NCBI GenBank assembly: GCA_029582265.1
Contig: CM055816.1
Coordinates: forward strand, 7,068,047 to 7,132,046
From: Zoroaster sp. YZ-2022
Lineage: Eukaryota; Echinodermata; Asteroidea; Forcipulatida; Zoroasteridae
Length of the DNA: 64,000 bases
Direction: 5' to 3'
The notes under the pieces were generated by a model, which saw nothing but the letters and a program-made list of their open reading frames with translations, was not told where the DNA came from and did not search any database. Numbering within the stretch: position 1 is the stretch's first letter; the number at the start of each line of letters is the position of its first letter. A program made the translations under genes and the position numbers. Of this stretch, positions 20,524 to 34,000 are shown piece by piece.

Positions 20524-22620
20524 TATATATACATATACATATACATATACATATACGTTTATTTGAATTTCCCAACCCAACCGATGACGGCTTTGAAAGT
20601 TTCATCACAATAGGTTCCCACGTTGAGAAAAGAACACAACTGTAACATATCTTTCAGATAATGTGGTCATGACCAAAACTGCACCTTCCCTTTAAATGCT
20701 AGTCAGCATATTATTATTATTAAAATGTTTGTTTTGCTTTTTCACCCAAGTTAAATAAATTTTGATAATTTACCAACAAAAACAAAATATCATTTCCAAT
20801 CCTCACAGGACTACACTTTACTCTCCTTAAGTGTGTCCTCTATCATCTTTCAAAGGAAAATCTGATATTTTTCATATTTGAATAGACAAGTGGCAGTTGT
20901 ATTTAACATTCTACCTATCAGGTTTAGCAACTTAAAGGGAAGGTATGACGTGGGTATTTTAATGCCAGTAAAGCTGCTTCTACAAGTATACTTTCTCTCT
21001 TTGAAGAAACCAGTCTGCAATCGACCCAAACCTTAATGTGCTTAAGCAATGCAGTGTTGGCCACTGTTGTGTTACAACATGTGTAAACAAACCTAGGCGC
21101 TTCATGGCCATGATTAATATGAAAGCAAACAAATCTGAAATGTTGTTAATTAATGAACACATTGAAATGAGTTGAACAGTTCTTTGAAATCCCAGATTCC
21201 AGGAATAATGTTTTACCTACATGTACAAGTATAATCACAAAGATGGAAGTTAGTTTGAAGGGATTCCAAAAATCATGTATTCCCCTGCAAAAGTTTTTTT
21301 GTGTGTATAATTGAAACGGCTTTAAATGACACTAATGTTTACATAGTTTAGTTGTTGGAACCTACATGTAGTATAGATTTTTATTAAACCTTTAGAAAGA
21401 CTTTTCTAATTCTTGATAACCTCTGTCAAGTGCCCATTAGGTAGATCTATGTTAATAATTATGTTGCTATTTTTTCAAGGGAAAAATCTCAAAACATTTG
21501 TAGAAATCTGCACGTTTCATTGTTTTTAAGAGTACACTATCAGGGGAATAAGAAAATGGATTGTATGCAATGATACAGACTTCTGTGGTCACCAACCATG
21601 AGAATGAGTGTTGAAATAAATGTGCAACTTCATCTTTGTACAGATTGTTGAGAGTAATGACTACAATGCAATCAAGGCCTAGATGACATCAGTGCTGTAT
21701 AAACGGATTGGAGTTCAATGAGGGGGAAAAAGTATGTTTTCTCGTTAAAAACTTGGCCCACATTTTGAGCATAAACCCCTGCAAATCAGTAAAATCAATT
21801 TTAATAACTTTGTTATAATCCTGAATGAATTGTTTAGAAATCAATCTGTACATGTCTGTTTTAAAAGGTATTTGGTTTTTAGAAGATATTTTAAATGGCA
21901 GGTGTAGTCATCACTAGCAGAGACTTTGCTATTTGGCACACAGATTAGACAAAGTAGAATAATTTCTTAACACATTTATTTCCTGTTGGCATTCCCAAAA
22001 TTTTGTTTTGACTTCATATTTATGTAAGTCCAGGTTGTCTATGAAGACCAAACATTAACATGTTTTAAATTACTGAGTCTTAAATTACTGAGTACAGCTT
22101 GTTATAATCTGATGAGATCTAGAATTCGGCAAATAACTTTTTCCTAAATTCAAAAATCTTAAACGTTACAGAACTTTACCATTAATACCATACCTCCCTC
22201 TTGATAAACTGTCTTAAATTTCATCACAGATCAACGTTGCTGTCGGTTCTGTGAAACAGACTCAAACGATATGTACAAATTCCTACAAAAGTTGTTTGGA
22301 CACTACACAATTCCTTTGAACACCAAAGTTATTCAAGAATTATCTTTTTAAATGAGTTTTCATTTTGTTTTTTTCCTGTAGGGATGCTTGCCACCTCCAA
22401 GACGAGTCATTTCCTACTGATGACCCAGTCTTAAATATGTTCGCTTCATCTTGGGATACCTACATGTACTGCTTAACAACACATATGACCAACAAGCAGC
22501 GATGAAGGATCCACAAACTGCCTAAACAAGCTTGATCCATTCTAATCTGTTTTGCGAATTCAAACTTGTCAATGCTATCAGCTACTTTTTAATTTTTATA
22601 CAGAATAACAAAAAATATCC
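19641..22620. other. No gene seen; simple repeats
   Basis: Holds CA runs (19952-19972), repeated palindromic GTCCACACAGTG/CACTGTGTGGAC motifs at 20190-20300, and a TA/ATAC microsatellite at 20470-20556. No exon could be placed, although the 5' part of the methyltransferase-like gene should lie here or further right. Confidence 0.45.
20470..20556. repeat. TA / ATACAC microsatellite
   Basis: A run of (TA)n followed by (CATATA)n units. The frames through it are artefacts. Confidence 0.9.
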
Positions 22621-22639
22621 AGTGAAATATTCAGCTTTG

Positions 22640-23860
22640 TGTGGAAAGAGAACTCTTTCCTAAATTCAAACAGAAAATTAACTTAAAAATATCAGTAATG
22701 TAGAATTACATGACTGTACGAATGCTATGCCTTTCTCTTGTGTTTTCTGAACAGAAAGTAACCAGTGCTATACAATATATTTTACTCTTATATTTGTAAT
22801 ATTGCTGAATGTGAAAGTTTCAGATTTTTAAAACTGGACATCTTATATTTACTCAAGAAGCGGCTGATCACCCTACATGAATTTAAGAAAGAACTCTTTT
22901 ACACTAATTAGTACTCTTTCAGATAACTCTGTAATATTGTATGTTTTGCAATATGGAATTTAAGAAAGAAAACTCTTTCCCATATTTAAATTATTTCAAA
23001 AGATTTACTTGGTGAAATTTTCAGCTTTGTGTGGAATTTAAGAAAGAGAACTCTTTCCTGAATTCAACTTATTTGACTTGGGAAATGTTAATTATAGAGA
23101 ATTACCGATGCTTTCTCTGTCTTATTTTACAATATGATTGATGTTTCCGACAATGTTGTACCAATTTGTACACATTTACTCTCTTAAAGAAAGACAACTC
23201 TCTCCTAAATTCAAACAGAACATTATTTCACTTAAAATGTCAGTAATGTTAATTATAGAGAATTACCAATGCTATGCTTTCTCTATTTTATTTTACAGTA
23301 TGATTGTTGTTTCCGATAATGTTGTACATTTACAGCTTTGTGTGGAATTTAAGAAAGAGAACTCTTTCCTAAATTGAAACAGAAAATTATTTCACTTAAA
23401 ATGTCAGTAATGGAGAATTACCAATGCTATGCCTTATGTCACAGAAAGTAAGCAGTGCTATACATGCATGTAATTCTTGTAATATGAAATGTTAAGAATT
23501 ACCAATGCATTTTCTATCTTGTTAAAAAGTATTTTACATTATGATTGGTACGTTACCGATAATTTTGAACATGTTTGTGTGGAATTTAAGAAAGAGAACT
23601 CTTTCCTGATTTCAAACAGAAAATAAACAGTGCTATACATGTAATATGAAATGTTGATTATAGAGAATTACCAATGCTTTCTCTATCTTATTGTACAGAA
23701 TGATTGCCGTTTCCGATAATGTTGGAATAATTTGTACTTTCAGTTGGTGAAATTTAAGAAAGAGAACTCTTTCCTAAATTCAAATTATTTGACTTGGGAA
23801 ATGTTAATTATAGAGAATTACCAATGCTATGCTTTTTTTATATCTTGTTAAAAGTATTGT
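22640..23860. repeat. Degenerate tandem repeats with palindromic GAAAGAG..CTCTTTC cores
   Basis: At least six copies of GGAATTTAAGAAAGAGAACTC plus TTTCC occur near 22643, 22963, 23042, 23352, 23589 and 23759. They alternate with TTAATTATAGAGAATTACCAA and TTTCCGATAATGTTG blocks. Spacing varies (about 70-320 bp), so this is an old, eroded array. The core GGAAAGAGAACTCTTTCC is an 8-bp inverted repeat with an AA spacer. Confidence 0.75.
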
Positions 23861-23981
23861 ATTACAGTATAATTCTTATGTTTTTGCTAATTTGTTGTTA
23901 AAAATTGTACATTTTAAACATTATTTATTTGGTATGTATGTTAACCCTCATTATATCTTGTATTTCTATTCCAGGTACGTA

Positions 23982-24029
23982 ACCCTCCCTTGAAAAAACA
24001 TGCGTGAGCATGTTTTTTCAAGGGAGGGT
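23982..24029. other. Perfect 22-bp inverted repeat (hairpin, GTGA loop)
   Basis: ACCCTCCCTTGAAAAAACAT... (23982-24003) and its exact complement (24008-24029) are separated by GTGA. It could form a strong hairpin or cruciform. It is not a bacterial-type terminator in this genome. It could be the joined ends of a fold-back element. Confidence 0.85.
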
Positions 24030-24430
24030 AGAATTAATTGGGTGCAGAAGAGCACGATCTGGGCTATCTCCAAAACGTGTACAAAATCCCATAGGCTTTT
24101 TGAACTGTTTTCTCCAAAACGTGTACAAAATCCCCATTGCTTTCATTTGCTGTACTGAGTCCTGAAGACAGAATAAAAGATTTCTTTATACAATAGAAGT
24201 TACTTTGTTACTGTTATTTATTCAAGTATTGTCTCATATATAATAAAGTACATTACAGTTAATATAATAGAGATAATTAAAGAACATTGTACATTAGAGA
24301 TAAACCTACCAAACAACTGCAGGAGTATTGTTTACAAACACAATAAAAGATTAAGATTGCTGAGACAAAATGGTTAAAATACATTGTTTACAAACAGATA
24401 GAATAAAAAGATAAGAGCAAAAAGATAAGA

Positions 24431-24520
24431 GCTCTCCCCCGCTCTCCCCCGCTCTCCCCCGCTCTCCCCCGCTCTCCCCCGCTCTCCCCCGCTCTCCCCC
24501 GCTCTCCCCCGCTCTCCCCG
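24431..24520. repeat. 10-bp minisatellite GCTCTCCCCC, nine units
   Basis: Nine almost perfect copies; the last ends in CCCCG. The C-rich strand (G-rich on the minus strand) contains nine runs of five C, which could support i-motif or G-quadruplex folding. Confidence 0.95.
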
Positions 24521-24559
24521 AGGAAAAAATCAAATAGTCCAATTATTACTTTCCCAATT

Positions 24560-24680
24560 TACCAGTGGACTCAAGACCGCTGTGGGTCTCGAACCCATCT
24601 GGGGTATCTTTGTTTTATACTTGAAAGCGAGTTAACAAGTTATGTCACAGTGGATTAACCAGTTCAGCCACTTGGTCGCA
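24560..24680 (-). repeat. tRNA-like repeat, minus orientation
   Basis: GGTCTCGAACCCATCTGGGG resembles the complement of a tRNA T arm, and GGATTAACCAGTTCAGCCACTTGG resembles a D-arm/acceptor region. No credible cloverleaf; a tRNA-derived remnant. Confidence 0.4.
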
Positions 24681-24917
24681 CACCACCACCCTACAATTTC
24701 TAATATATAAACCTCAATATCTATACTTGTGGAAATTTAGCACCCTCTATCTGGAAGTCAGCTCATGGATATGGACTTAAAAGAAATAACAGTAATCATA
24801 TGCTTACTTAATGATATAAACACTAGATTAAGAAAGAGTATAATTATGACACTAGTGTTAACACATTATATAAAAAAGAGGTATATCATTAAATTCAAAT
24901 ACAACCATTTCCAGCAC

Positions 24918-25264
24918 AGCAAGTGGTCTAGTGGATGAGACTCTTGACTAATAAGTAGGAGGTCCTGAGTTCAAGCCCAACGTTTTGTATTTTTATTCTG
25001 ACTGATGTCATTCTAAGGTTTATATCTAAGGTTTATAATTAAACTCAAACGCATATGTCCTGACGACAGTAAGTGGTCTAGTGGATACTAATGTTGACTT
25101 ATAAGGAGGAAGTCCTAGGTTCAAACCCATTATAATTTTTTTTTTCACTCGGACTGATGTCATTATAATTAATTAAACTCAAACGCCATTACCTTAAGCG
25201 CAGCTAGTGGTCTAGTGGATAAGACTCTTGACTTGTAAGTAGGAGGTCATAAGTTCGAGCCCAG
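24918..25264 (+). repeat. Three tRNA-derived repeats in tandem
   Basis: Copies at about 24919-24982, 25068-25130 and 25200-25263 share AAGTGGTCTAGTGGATnAGAC (A-box-like), AAGTAGGAGGTC and GAGTTCAAGCCC (B-box-like). Each is followed by a similar flank with GACTGATGTCATT. Spacing is about 135-150 bp. They are too short and mismatched to be working tRNAs; more likely SINE heads in tandem. Confidence 0.6.
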
Positions 25265-25496
25265 GATGTCCTGGTTCGAGTATAGTGTTTTTTATTTTGA
25301 TTCTGACTGATGTCATTCTAATGTTTAGAGCCCATGGGATCGAAAGGGGTCATACATGTATCACCGTTGCTACTGTATAAATGAGCCAGTAATTTTCAGT
25401 CACATGTGCAGTGTTATTGTCAGTCACTGAGTTAATCAAAAACGAGCAGTCTGATTCCATGCCCTGTTGATCATTACGATATTGTCCCTTTAAAGT

Positions 25497-25858
25497 AATA
25501 ATAATAATAATAATAATGTATAGATTTATATAGCGCACGTATCCACCAACTAAGTGGCGCTCAAGGCGCATTATATTATTATCCCTGCTCATAAGGCTCA
25601 TAAGGCTCATAAATCATTCCTGAAACCATCTCAGCTCCCTGGGGAGTATACAGCTCAATTGCTGCCATTTCTAGCGCATATAGAGCAAACCATCTCTGCC
25701 TTCACAGGTACCCATTTAACCCCTGGGTGGAGAGAAGCAATTATGGTTAAGTGTCTTGCTCAAGGACACAGGTGTCACGGCCGGGGCTCGAACCCACACT
25801 CTGCTGCTGGCAACACCAGAACTTGAGTTCAGTGCGCTAGACCGCACGACAATCCACT
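25497..25858 (-). mobile_element. tRNA-derived SINE, minus orientation
   Basis: Same family as at 13903: an (ATA)n tail on the left, TATATAGCGCACGTATCCACC, CAGCTCCCTGGGGAGTATAC, and a tRNA-like head with a minus-strand B box ending near 25858. A second, partial head follows directly. Confidence 0.78.
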
Positions 25859-26041
25859 TTACGTGCATTATACAACACACGGGACCTACGGCTTTACGTC
25901 CCATCCGAAGGACGAAGCAATTATGGTTAAGTACCTTGCTCAAGGACACAAGTGTCACGACCGGGGCTCGAACCCACACCCTGCTGCTGGCAACACCAGA
26001 ACTTGAGTTCGGTGCGCTAGACCGCTCGGCCACGACACTCC
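25859..26041 (-). mobile_element. Second SINE head abutting the first
   Basis: Repeats the head module (GAAGCAATTATGGTTAAGTA through CGCTCGGCCACGACACTCC) behind a different short body. The two heads are about 180 bp apart, giving a dimer-like structure. Confidence 0.65.
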
Positions 26042-26451
26042 ACAAGTATTGCATGTTTCTGGTAAAAGTCATCAACACATTGGTCAATAGAGGACAGAAT
26101 ACTTTTTAAAAGATTATAGTACTGTGCATATATACCAATCTGTTAAATTATTGCACGTTTCTGGAAAAATCATCAACAGTTTCAAGCACTGGCCAACAGA
26201 GGGCAGTACATGATTCGCATGTCTTGCACTTAAAAGTAACACAGTACAGCAGGACTATGGGAAATTCACCACGTGCAACCTACATGCGTAACAATCCCTA
26301 AATTCTTTTGCCCCGATATAAAAATAATACATAATAATGAGGTAATATTGGCAGATTATCCCTTATAAAAAAGTGCCATACATACCATTTGGTTACCATT
26401 CGGTATGTCCAATAACACCACTTATATAAATGGAGTAATAATAATAATAAT

Positions 26452-26695
26452 AACTAGAGGTATAGAGTTTGTTAAAAACAAACTTGGGGTGTTCGAGTGT
26501 GCCTCATATGTACGTGATGACGTCATCACCTAAAGTTGTTAAAAGACAAGAGTACTTCAGGAGATATGAGTTTTCATAATATGTAATTAAAATACAACAT
26601 ATTGTGTTATACTGATTACATTAACTTCCGGTCAATCATGTGACGTCATTCATACTTCACAAAATTTTTCCTCATAATATTGGTGTCAATATATA
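26452..26695 (+). mobile_element. Helentron-like family A, left-end fragment
   Basis: Begins TAACTAGAGGTATAGAG with a small hairpin (GTTTGTTAAAAACAAAC) and GGTGTTCGAG, then GATGACGTCATCACCTAAAG. It continues into the first CTTCCGG module and breaks off at an AT run. A (TAA)n run precedes it. Confidence 0.6.
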
Positions 26696-26790
26696 TATAT
26701 TTGCCCCGTCCCCTGAGCAATAGACGCCAGTGATAGAACCCATTTGTAGTATAGCTCGATCGTGTTACTAACTCAAGTATTATTCATCTC

Positions 26791-26832
<42 letters not shown>

Positions 26833-29800
26833 AGTTCCCACCATAGGGGGAAACGTCACAAATCAATTTGTAATAGCACAATGCAAAATGTCACTGGTAT
26901 GATACGTATGTAAAATACATGTACAACTGTGCCCGGATGGTAGTACTCAGTACTTTTTCAGATAGCGTGCGGGATTAAAGATATAACTTTTTGGAGCTTC
27001 AAAAAATTTCCCCTTATGGAAAAATTATGCCACAGACCACCTTAAGGCGAAATTACTATATTTCCCCGTGTAATATCTATATTTACCCGTATGGCTGTTA
27101 TGGTTCAAAGGGTGAAATATTACTCCATACGGGGAAATATCAAGGTGTATTCTAAAACTGATTAACATCCTACACGCAATAAATGTTGTACAAAAAATGC
27201 TAGAAACATATATTATTTTTATTAATAATAAACTTAATTATCGCACAAGCGCGAGTGGAATACGGAAAATATAGCGCTTCAAGCAATATGGACCGTGCAA
27301 TACAGTAGAATAAATATCACACTGTTGTTGCCATGGATTGTCCAATCAGAATCGAGGATTCAAGTTTGCTTGAAGATAAAAAGTTATACCGCCTCACACA
27401 ATGTATTGGGCACTTTGCAAAGACAATAAAAAATTAAACCAACAACAATGATTCACAACTATCAAATACAAAAGTAAGAGATTTCCAGAGTGATCATTGA
27501 AGGCCCGCATGGATCAACAGAGGATCTGATGAATTGGATTTGGAATGACGGTCATTGTATGTGACCCACAACATTCACTTGTATGCAACAGGCTTTGGAC
27601 AGACAACATTTCACAAAGGAAAACAAATCTATGGCGCAGAGTTTTTAGTCTATCCTATTAGCAAGTCCTTAGTAATGCACACGCGTATTGATAGTACGCG
27701 CATTGTTTTTGCTACTTCAGGCTCTTTACTTTTGTTCATTGTTTTCTTATGACAGAAAGTTACATCGTTAGATTTTGAGTCTTTACAACATATGTTCAGG
27801 ACAAGTCCCGAGCACTTGTACTCTATTGATCCACAGTCACCATTAATTTCATATAAAATCTTTTAAAAAGTGACAGCACGATAATTATGATCCACTAACT
27901 TTACTAAGTGACATAATTACTATCCTACAAGGGTGTATATACAGTTTAAATCAGAATATTCTTTAAAACCCTGCGCGCGAACAGACATACTACACGGTGC
28001 AGTAGCACTCCTTTATTCGTGTAAGTATTTTTTAATTAAAGGGTGAAAATTTTCAATTCTTCGCAAGTTCCTTTGGATCACCATTAGACATAATGTGTTA
28101 GAATCTTAAAGTATTCGGGAAAGTCGTTCACCCCTTTAAGCCAGCCGCAAGTGCCATTCCTGAGAGGTCCCTATGGGATTTGTGTACAAACTGCCTTAGC
28201 GTTGGGGGTCACCAAGGTCGTAAACACACCGGCTGATTACCATCAGATAACATGCCTGCAGCGGTCTGGGAGACATATCAAATGGCTCTGTGATGGCATT
28301 TGACAGGCCTGATGTATTTCGACCAATAAAATACGTCTATGTTGGGGGGGGGGGGGTTGGCTGATATTGGGGGATGGCTCTTTGGGGGGGGGGGTCGGAT
28401 GGCGGTATCTGAGTGATCGATCGATAGCAGGTGGCTTTTTATGAATGGGCAATGGGTTTGTATATATTGCAGCATGTATATATAGTAGACTGGACTACTA
28501 TTGAGTAAAAAAAGTACAGGTTTTGTGTTTAAAAATGAGTTTTTTTTTGTTTTTTTGGGGGAAAATGAGATTTTTTAGTATTAATTAGTAATTATCTTTC
28601 TAAGAAAAACATAAAAATTAAAAAAATTTTTTTTTTGATAGAAAACATCTCTAGACCCTCTGAAACAAGATAAAATTAATAAAATTGGGAAAATCAGTTC
28701 ATTTACCCATGTAATTAACGATTTACAACCTACTACACGGTGTAGTATAGGTGCTGAGATGCCGTATAAATGAATATCAATGGAGCCGCAGGGTAAAGAG
28801 ATCTTGTTTCAAATTAAAACAGTAAAATGGGTACCGTAGTGTACGCGAATGGGAAATGTATGTCACATTATATTTCCCCTTAACGTTTCTGAATGATAGA
28901 CTCAAGGGGAATTATATATCGAATGGGCGAAATATCAACCCATTATGAATGTAATACATATCTCCGTAGTCGTTTAATTAAATTGGGAGATTAAAATCAG
29001 TCTTAGTGATATTGAAAATCACTTAGGCCTATACTTGTATGCCGATGGAGGCTTTGCAGTATTGTTTAGCAAGATCTACGGGGACTTACGGTTATACAAA
29101 ACTGCTTAATCGCTAAAAAATGGAATCAGGTCACCCAAAAGGAATGTGTATGGGTCAACTTAGAGATGGCTGATTAAAAATGATCGAAATGATGTTGAAT
29201 AAAGTTATCACAAAAATGATTTGTACATGTAGGGGAAATGTAGCCCATAGAAAAAAAAACCTTCTTATTCAAAACAGGGCCTAAAAATGTGTTAGAATTC
29301 TTAGGCAGGATCGATGTAAAAATCAGCAGTGAGTGGTTTACCCAAATTTTGAACCAATTTTCATGATTAAACAATACGCTCCACGTATTACACAGCGATT
29401 GATTAATTGCTAATGCTGGATCCAGAAATTTTTGCAGGGGGCCTTTCTTTTTCTTTATGTCCAATAATAACCCCCTATTATGTTTATTTTTATTATTTTG
29501 GTGACAGAGCAGGGGTATTCGACCCCCCCCCCCCACCCCTCTGAATCCGCGGTGAGTGGTACGCAGTGAGTGGTTTATCCAAATTTGGACAAGCTGGCTG
29601 AATTTGTAGATGTCATACCACAAAGCAAGCTATACGTCGGGGACTACTGTAATATAAAAACACTGCTTAATCTCTAAAAATGGACTGGGTCACCCAAAAG
29701 GAATGTGTATGGGTCAATTCCTGGATCCGCCCCTGCTTTGGGTGCACCCGGAAAAAAAACATGTAACCCCCCCCCCCCCCCCGTTGAGCAACAGTTTGGG

Positions 29801-31070
29801 AGGAGGACGCTAGCCCGGTTTATAATGGATTTAATGATCACATTTTCAAACTTCCTGCTGGATAAACCTACCCAGTAGTATATATATGCGATCCTTATAA
29901 TATTTGTCCGGTCTTTTGTTTATCGTCCAAAACTGTCTAATTGGTAGAGGAAGCTCAAAACAATTTGCTGCGCTATTTTTTCTACATGCTAGGTCATGAC
30001 ATAATGTATCATGTCCTTTTCAACATGTTTAGTGTTGTTAAGCTGCAATGTTTTTATTTGATATTGGTAGTGTGAATGATTTTAACCGCGAACCAGAACC
30101 TGATTGGTCAGTACATACACCCGAGAAAGCATTCAACGGTCAAGCTACGGAAGAAGCCAACTAAGTTACCGCCGAGCTTATGTGCGAGTTTGCGGCGGGC
30201 TCATGGATGTCTGTGTCGGTCGGCGCTGATCGGCCCTGGTAGTATGACGGTACAAGAGATCTCAAAACAAAAAAGACCAAGTTATGTACAGATTTTGATG
30301 AAACTGAAATAATTGCCAGTGGAATAATCGCCAATAGATTAGATTTCTGAGAAAAAGGATTTTTAAAATCCAGTTACAGGAATGAAATTCATACAAACAA
30401 TCATCATGGGAATTTACATCTTCACTTTATAGTTATTACAGCCTGGAAAAAAAATTGATATGCAAACATTTTTCACCGTACAATTTCTACAGCTATAATT
30501 TTGTTTTTTACAGTTTACGCTGGACAGTAGGCCTAAATTTGACTGCCAATCCTCTTAACAGTTCAGCCTGACCGTCCTATTATTTTTCAAAATTTGAACC
30601 AAGTTAATAGTCGCTGATGATCATTACACCTTTTCCTCTGCTATGGAAAGTTGATTGTTTTAAGAATAGTTCAATTGTCCCGTCATATGGTGATATGGTG
30701 ATGATCCACTGTTGGCGCAGTCAGAGATTTAGAGGTGCAAATGAGGGACAAGGTGGCAATCATAAATTGGGGGGCCGGGAGCAAAGTAGATCACTTCCCG
30801 ATTTTCAACCTCATCCATTCTCATGAAAGCAGTCATTATGTTTGGGCAGTTTTGTAAACAGTCTGTTCGGGAACCCCCCCCCCCCCTGAATTCGGTTCGA
30901 TTTAATTAATATTCTTTTATGGATAAACTGAGATGTTGGGAATGGGAGAGGGAAGTTACGGGGCAGAAAATATAATTTGGGATTTATCACTTGCCGGAAA
31001 AAGAAAACAAAATCGCGCCGCCACTGATAAAAAGTGAGGGATTTTTAATTGAAAAGATCATAATAATAAT
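26696..31070. other. No supportable gene; mixed short repeats
   Basis: Contains a TA run (26797-26830), poly-G/poly-C tracts (28345-28400, 29521-29535, 29768-29782, 30876-30888), and a short duplication, AATGGACTGGGTCACCCAAA at 29680 against its variant at 29118. A segment at 27240-27300 matches one arm of the element at 39617. A 78-codon frame at 30076-30312 has a basic, Pro/Leu-rich translation that I cannot identify. Confidence 0.4.
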
Positions 31071-31073
31071 AAT

Positions 31074-34000
31074 AACTAGATATAAGTTTTTGTCACAACA
31101 AAAACAAGGTGTTCGGTTGAAGTTAAAATGGTTACGTCATCAATCCGAAGTGATGGAGAAGTCAAATGTTAATGTCTGTTGAAGTTCTCGCGAGAAGTTT
31201 ATTTGAATACAATACAATACTGAATTTAGAAATTATTTTAATATTAAACTTTGACTTCCGGTTTGGACAGGAAGTAAGGTCAAATTGGGGTCACCTTTGT
31301 GTAAATACTTTTGACAGTTAACAATCTGTACAATGGTACAAAAATGTCAATTTACCTCCTGTGGTTGTTGAGATATGATTTTTTAAATATTAAACTTTCA
31401 CTTCCGGTGTGGACAGGAAGTAAGGTCAAATTGGGGTATAAAAATTTTTTGACAATTAACGATCTGTACAATAGTACAATTTTAAAATTTACTTGTGGTT
31501 GTTGAGATATGATTTTTAAATATTAAACTTTGACTTCCGATTTGGACAGGAAGTAAGGTCAAATTGGGGTCACCTTTTTGTAAATATTTTTGACAATTAA
31601 CGACCTGTACAATGGTTTAAAAATTGTGAATTTACCTCTTGTGGTTGTTGAGATATGATTTTTTTAAATATTAAATTTTGACTTCCGGTTTGGACAGGAA
31701 GTAAAGGTCAAATTAGGGTCATGTTTTGTAAATATTTTGACAATTAACAATCTGTACAATGGTGCAAAAAATGTTAATTTACCTCTTGTGGTTGTTGAGA
31801 TATGATTTTTTTAAATATTAAACTTTGACTTCCGGTTTGGACAGGAAGTAAGGTCAAATTGGGGTCACCTTTTTCTAAATATTATTTGACAATTAACGAT
31901 CTGTACAATAGTGAAAGAATTGTGAATTTCTCTCTTGTGGTTGTTGAGATATGATTTTTTTAAATATTTAAATTTGACTTCCGGTTTGGACAGGAAGTAA
32001 AGGTCAAATTGGGGTCACCTTTTTGAAAATATTTTTTGACAATTAACGATCTGTACAATGTGAAAGAATTGTGAATTTATCTCTTGTGGTTGTTGAGATA
32101 TGATTTTTGTTAAATATTAAACTTTGACTTCCGGTTTGGACAGGAAGTAAAGGTCAAATTGGGGTCACTTTTTTGAAAATATTTTTTGACAATTAACGAT
32201 CTGTACAATAGTGAAAGAATTGTAAATTTATCTCTTGTGGTTGTTGAGATATGATTTTTGTTAAATATTAAATTTTGACTTCCGGTTTGGACAGGAAGTA
32301 AAGGTCAAATTGGGGTCACCTTTTTGAAAATATTTTTTGACAATTAACGATCTGTACAATGGTGAAAGAATTGTGAATTTATCTCTTGTGGTTGTTGAGA
32401 TATGATTTTTGTTTATGTTAAACTTTGACTTCCGGTTTGGACAGGAAGTAAGGTCAAGTTGGGGTCATGTTTTTGTAAATATTTTTCGACAATTAACAAT
32501 CTATACAATAGTGCAAAAAATGTCCATTTACCTGTTGTGGTTGTTGAGATATGATTTTTTTAAATATTAAATTTTGACTTCCGGTTTGGACAGGAAGTAA
32601 GGTCAAATCGGGGTCACTCACAACTCGAGTTTCATCTACTTGTTAAGTTCTAAGTACATGCCAAGTTTGAAGTTCGTGTGAAGTTTGCAAGTATGTGTTT
32701 TTTTGTAGACAGTCTATCCGGAGAAGAAGAAGGAGAAGAACAAAAAAAAACTAGATATAAGTTTTTGTCATAACAAAAACAAGGTGTTCGGTTGAAGTTA
32801 AAATGGTTACGTCATAAATTCGAAGTGTTGGAGAAGTCAAATGTTAACGTCTGTTGAAGTTCTCGCGAGAAGTTTATTTGAATACAATACAATACTGAAT
32901 TTAGAAATTATTTTAATATTAAACTTTGACTTCCGGTTTGGACAGGAAGTAAGGTCAAATTGGGGTCACCTTTGTGTAAATACTTTTGACAATTAACAAT
33001 CTGTACAATGGTACAAAAATGTCAATTTACCTCCTGTGGTTGTTGAGATATGATTTTTTTTAAATATAAACTTTCACTTCCGGTTTGGACAGGAAGTAAG
33101 GTCAAATTGGGGTATAAATATTTTTTTGACAATTAACGATCTGTATAATGGTACCAAATTTGTGAATTTACCTCATGTGGTTGTTGAGATATGATTTTTT
33201 GAAAATATTAAACTTTGACTTCCGGTTTGGACAGGAAGTAAGGTCAAATTGGGGTCACCTTTGTGTACATATTTTTCGACAATTAACAATCTGTATAATG
33301 GTTCAAAAATTGTGAATTTACCTCTTGTGGTTGTTGAGATATGATTTTTTTTAAATATTAAACTTTGACTTCCGGTTTGGACAGGAAGTAAGGTCAAATT
33401 AGCTCACCTTTTGTAAATAATTTTCGACAATTAACGATCTGTACAATGGTACAAAAATTGTGAATTTAGCTCTTGTGGTTGTTGAGATATGATTTTTTTA
33501 AATGTTAAACTTTGACTTCCGGTTTGGACAGGAAGTAAGGTCAAATTGGGGTCACCTTTGTGTAAATTTTTTCGACAATTAACAATCTGTATAATGGTAC
33601 AAAAAATTTGAATTTACCTCTTGTGGTTGTTGAGATATTATTTTTTGTAAATATTAAACTTTGACTTCCGGTTTGGACAGGAAGTAAGGTCAAATTGGGG
33701 TCACCTTTTTGTAAATATTTTGTGACAATTAACGATCTGTACAATGGTACAAAAATTGTGAATTTACCTCTTGTGGTTGTTGAGATATGATTTTGTTTTA
33801 ATGTTAAACTTTGACTTCCGGTTTGGACAGGAAGTAAGGTCAAATTGGGGTCATGTTTTTGTAAATATTTTTCGACAATTAACAATCTATACAATAGTGC
33901 AAAAAATGTCCATTTACCTGTTGTGGTTGTTGAGATATGATTTTTTTTTATATTAAACTTTGACTTCCGGTTTGGACAGGAAGTAAGGCCAAATTGGGGT

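Noticed and set aside
20378..20608. Frames rich in Ile-Tyr
   Set aside because: They read through the TA/ATAC microsatellite.
30076..30312. 78-codon basic frame as a gene fragment
   Set aside because: No recognisable motif, no splice sites fitting it, no neighbouring exon; left as unexplained.
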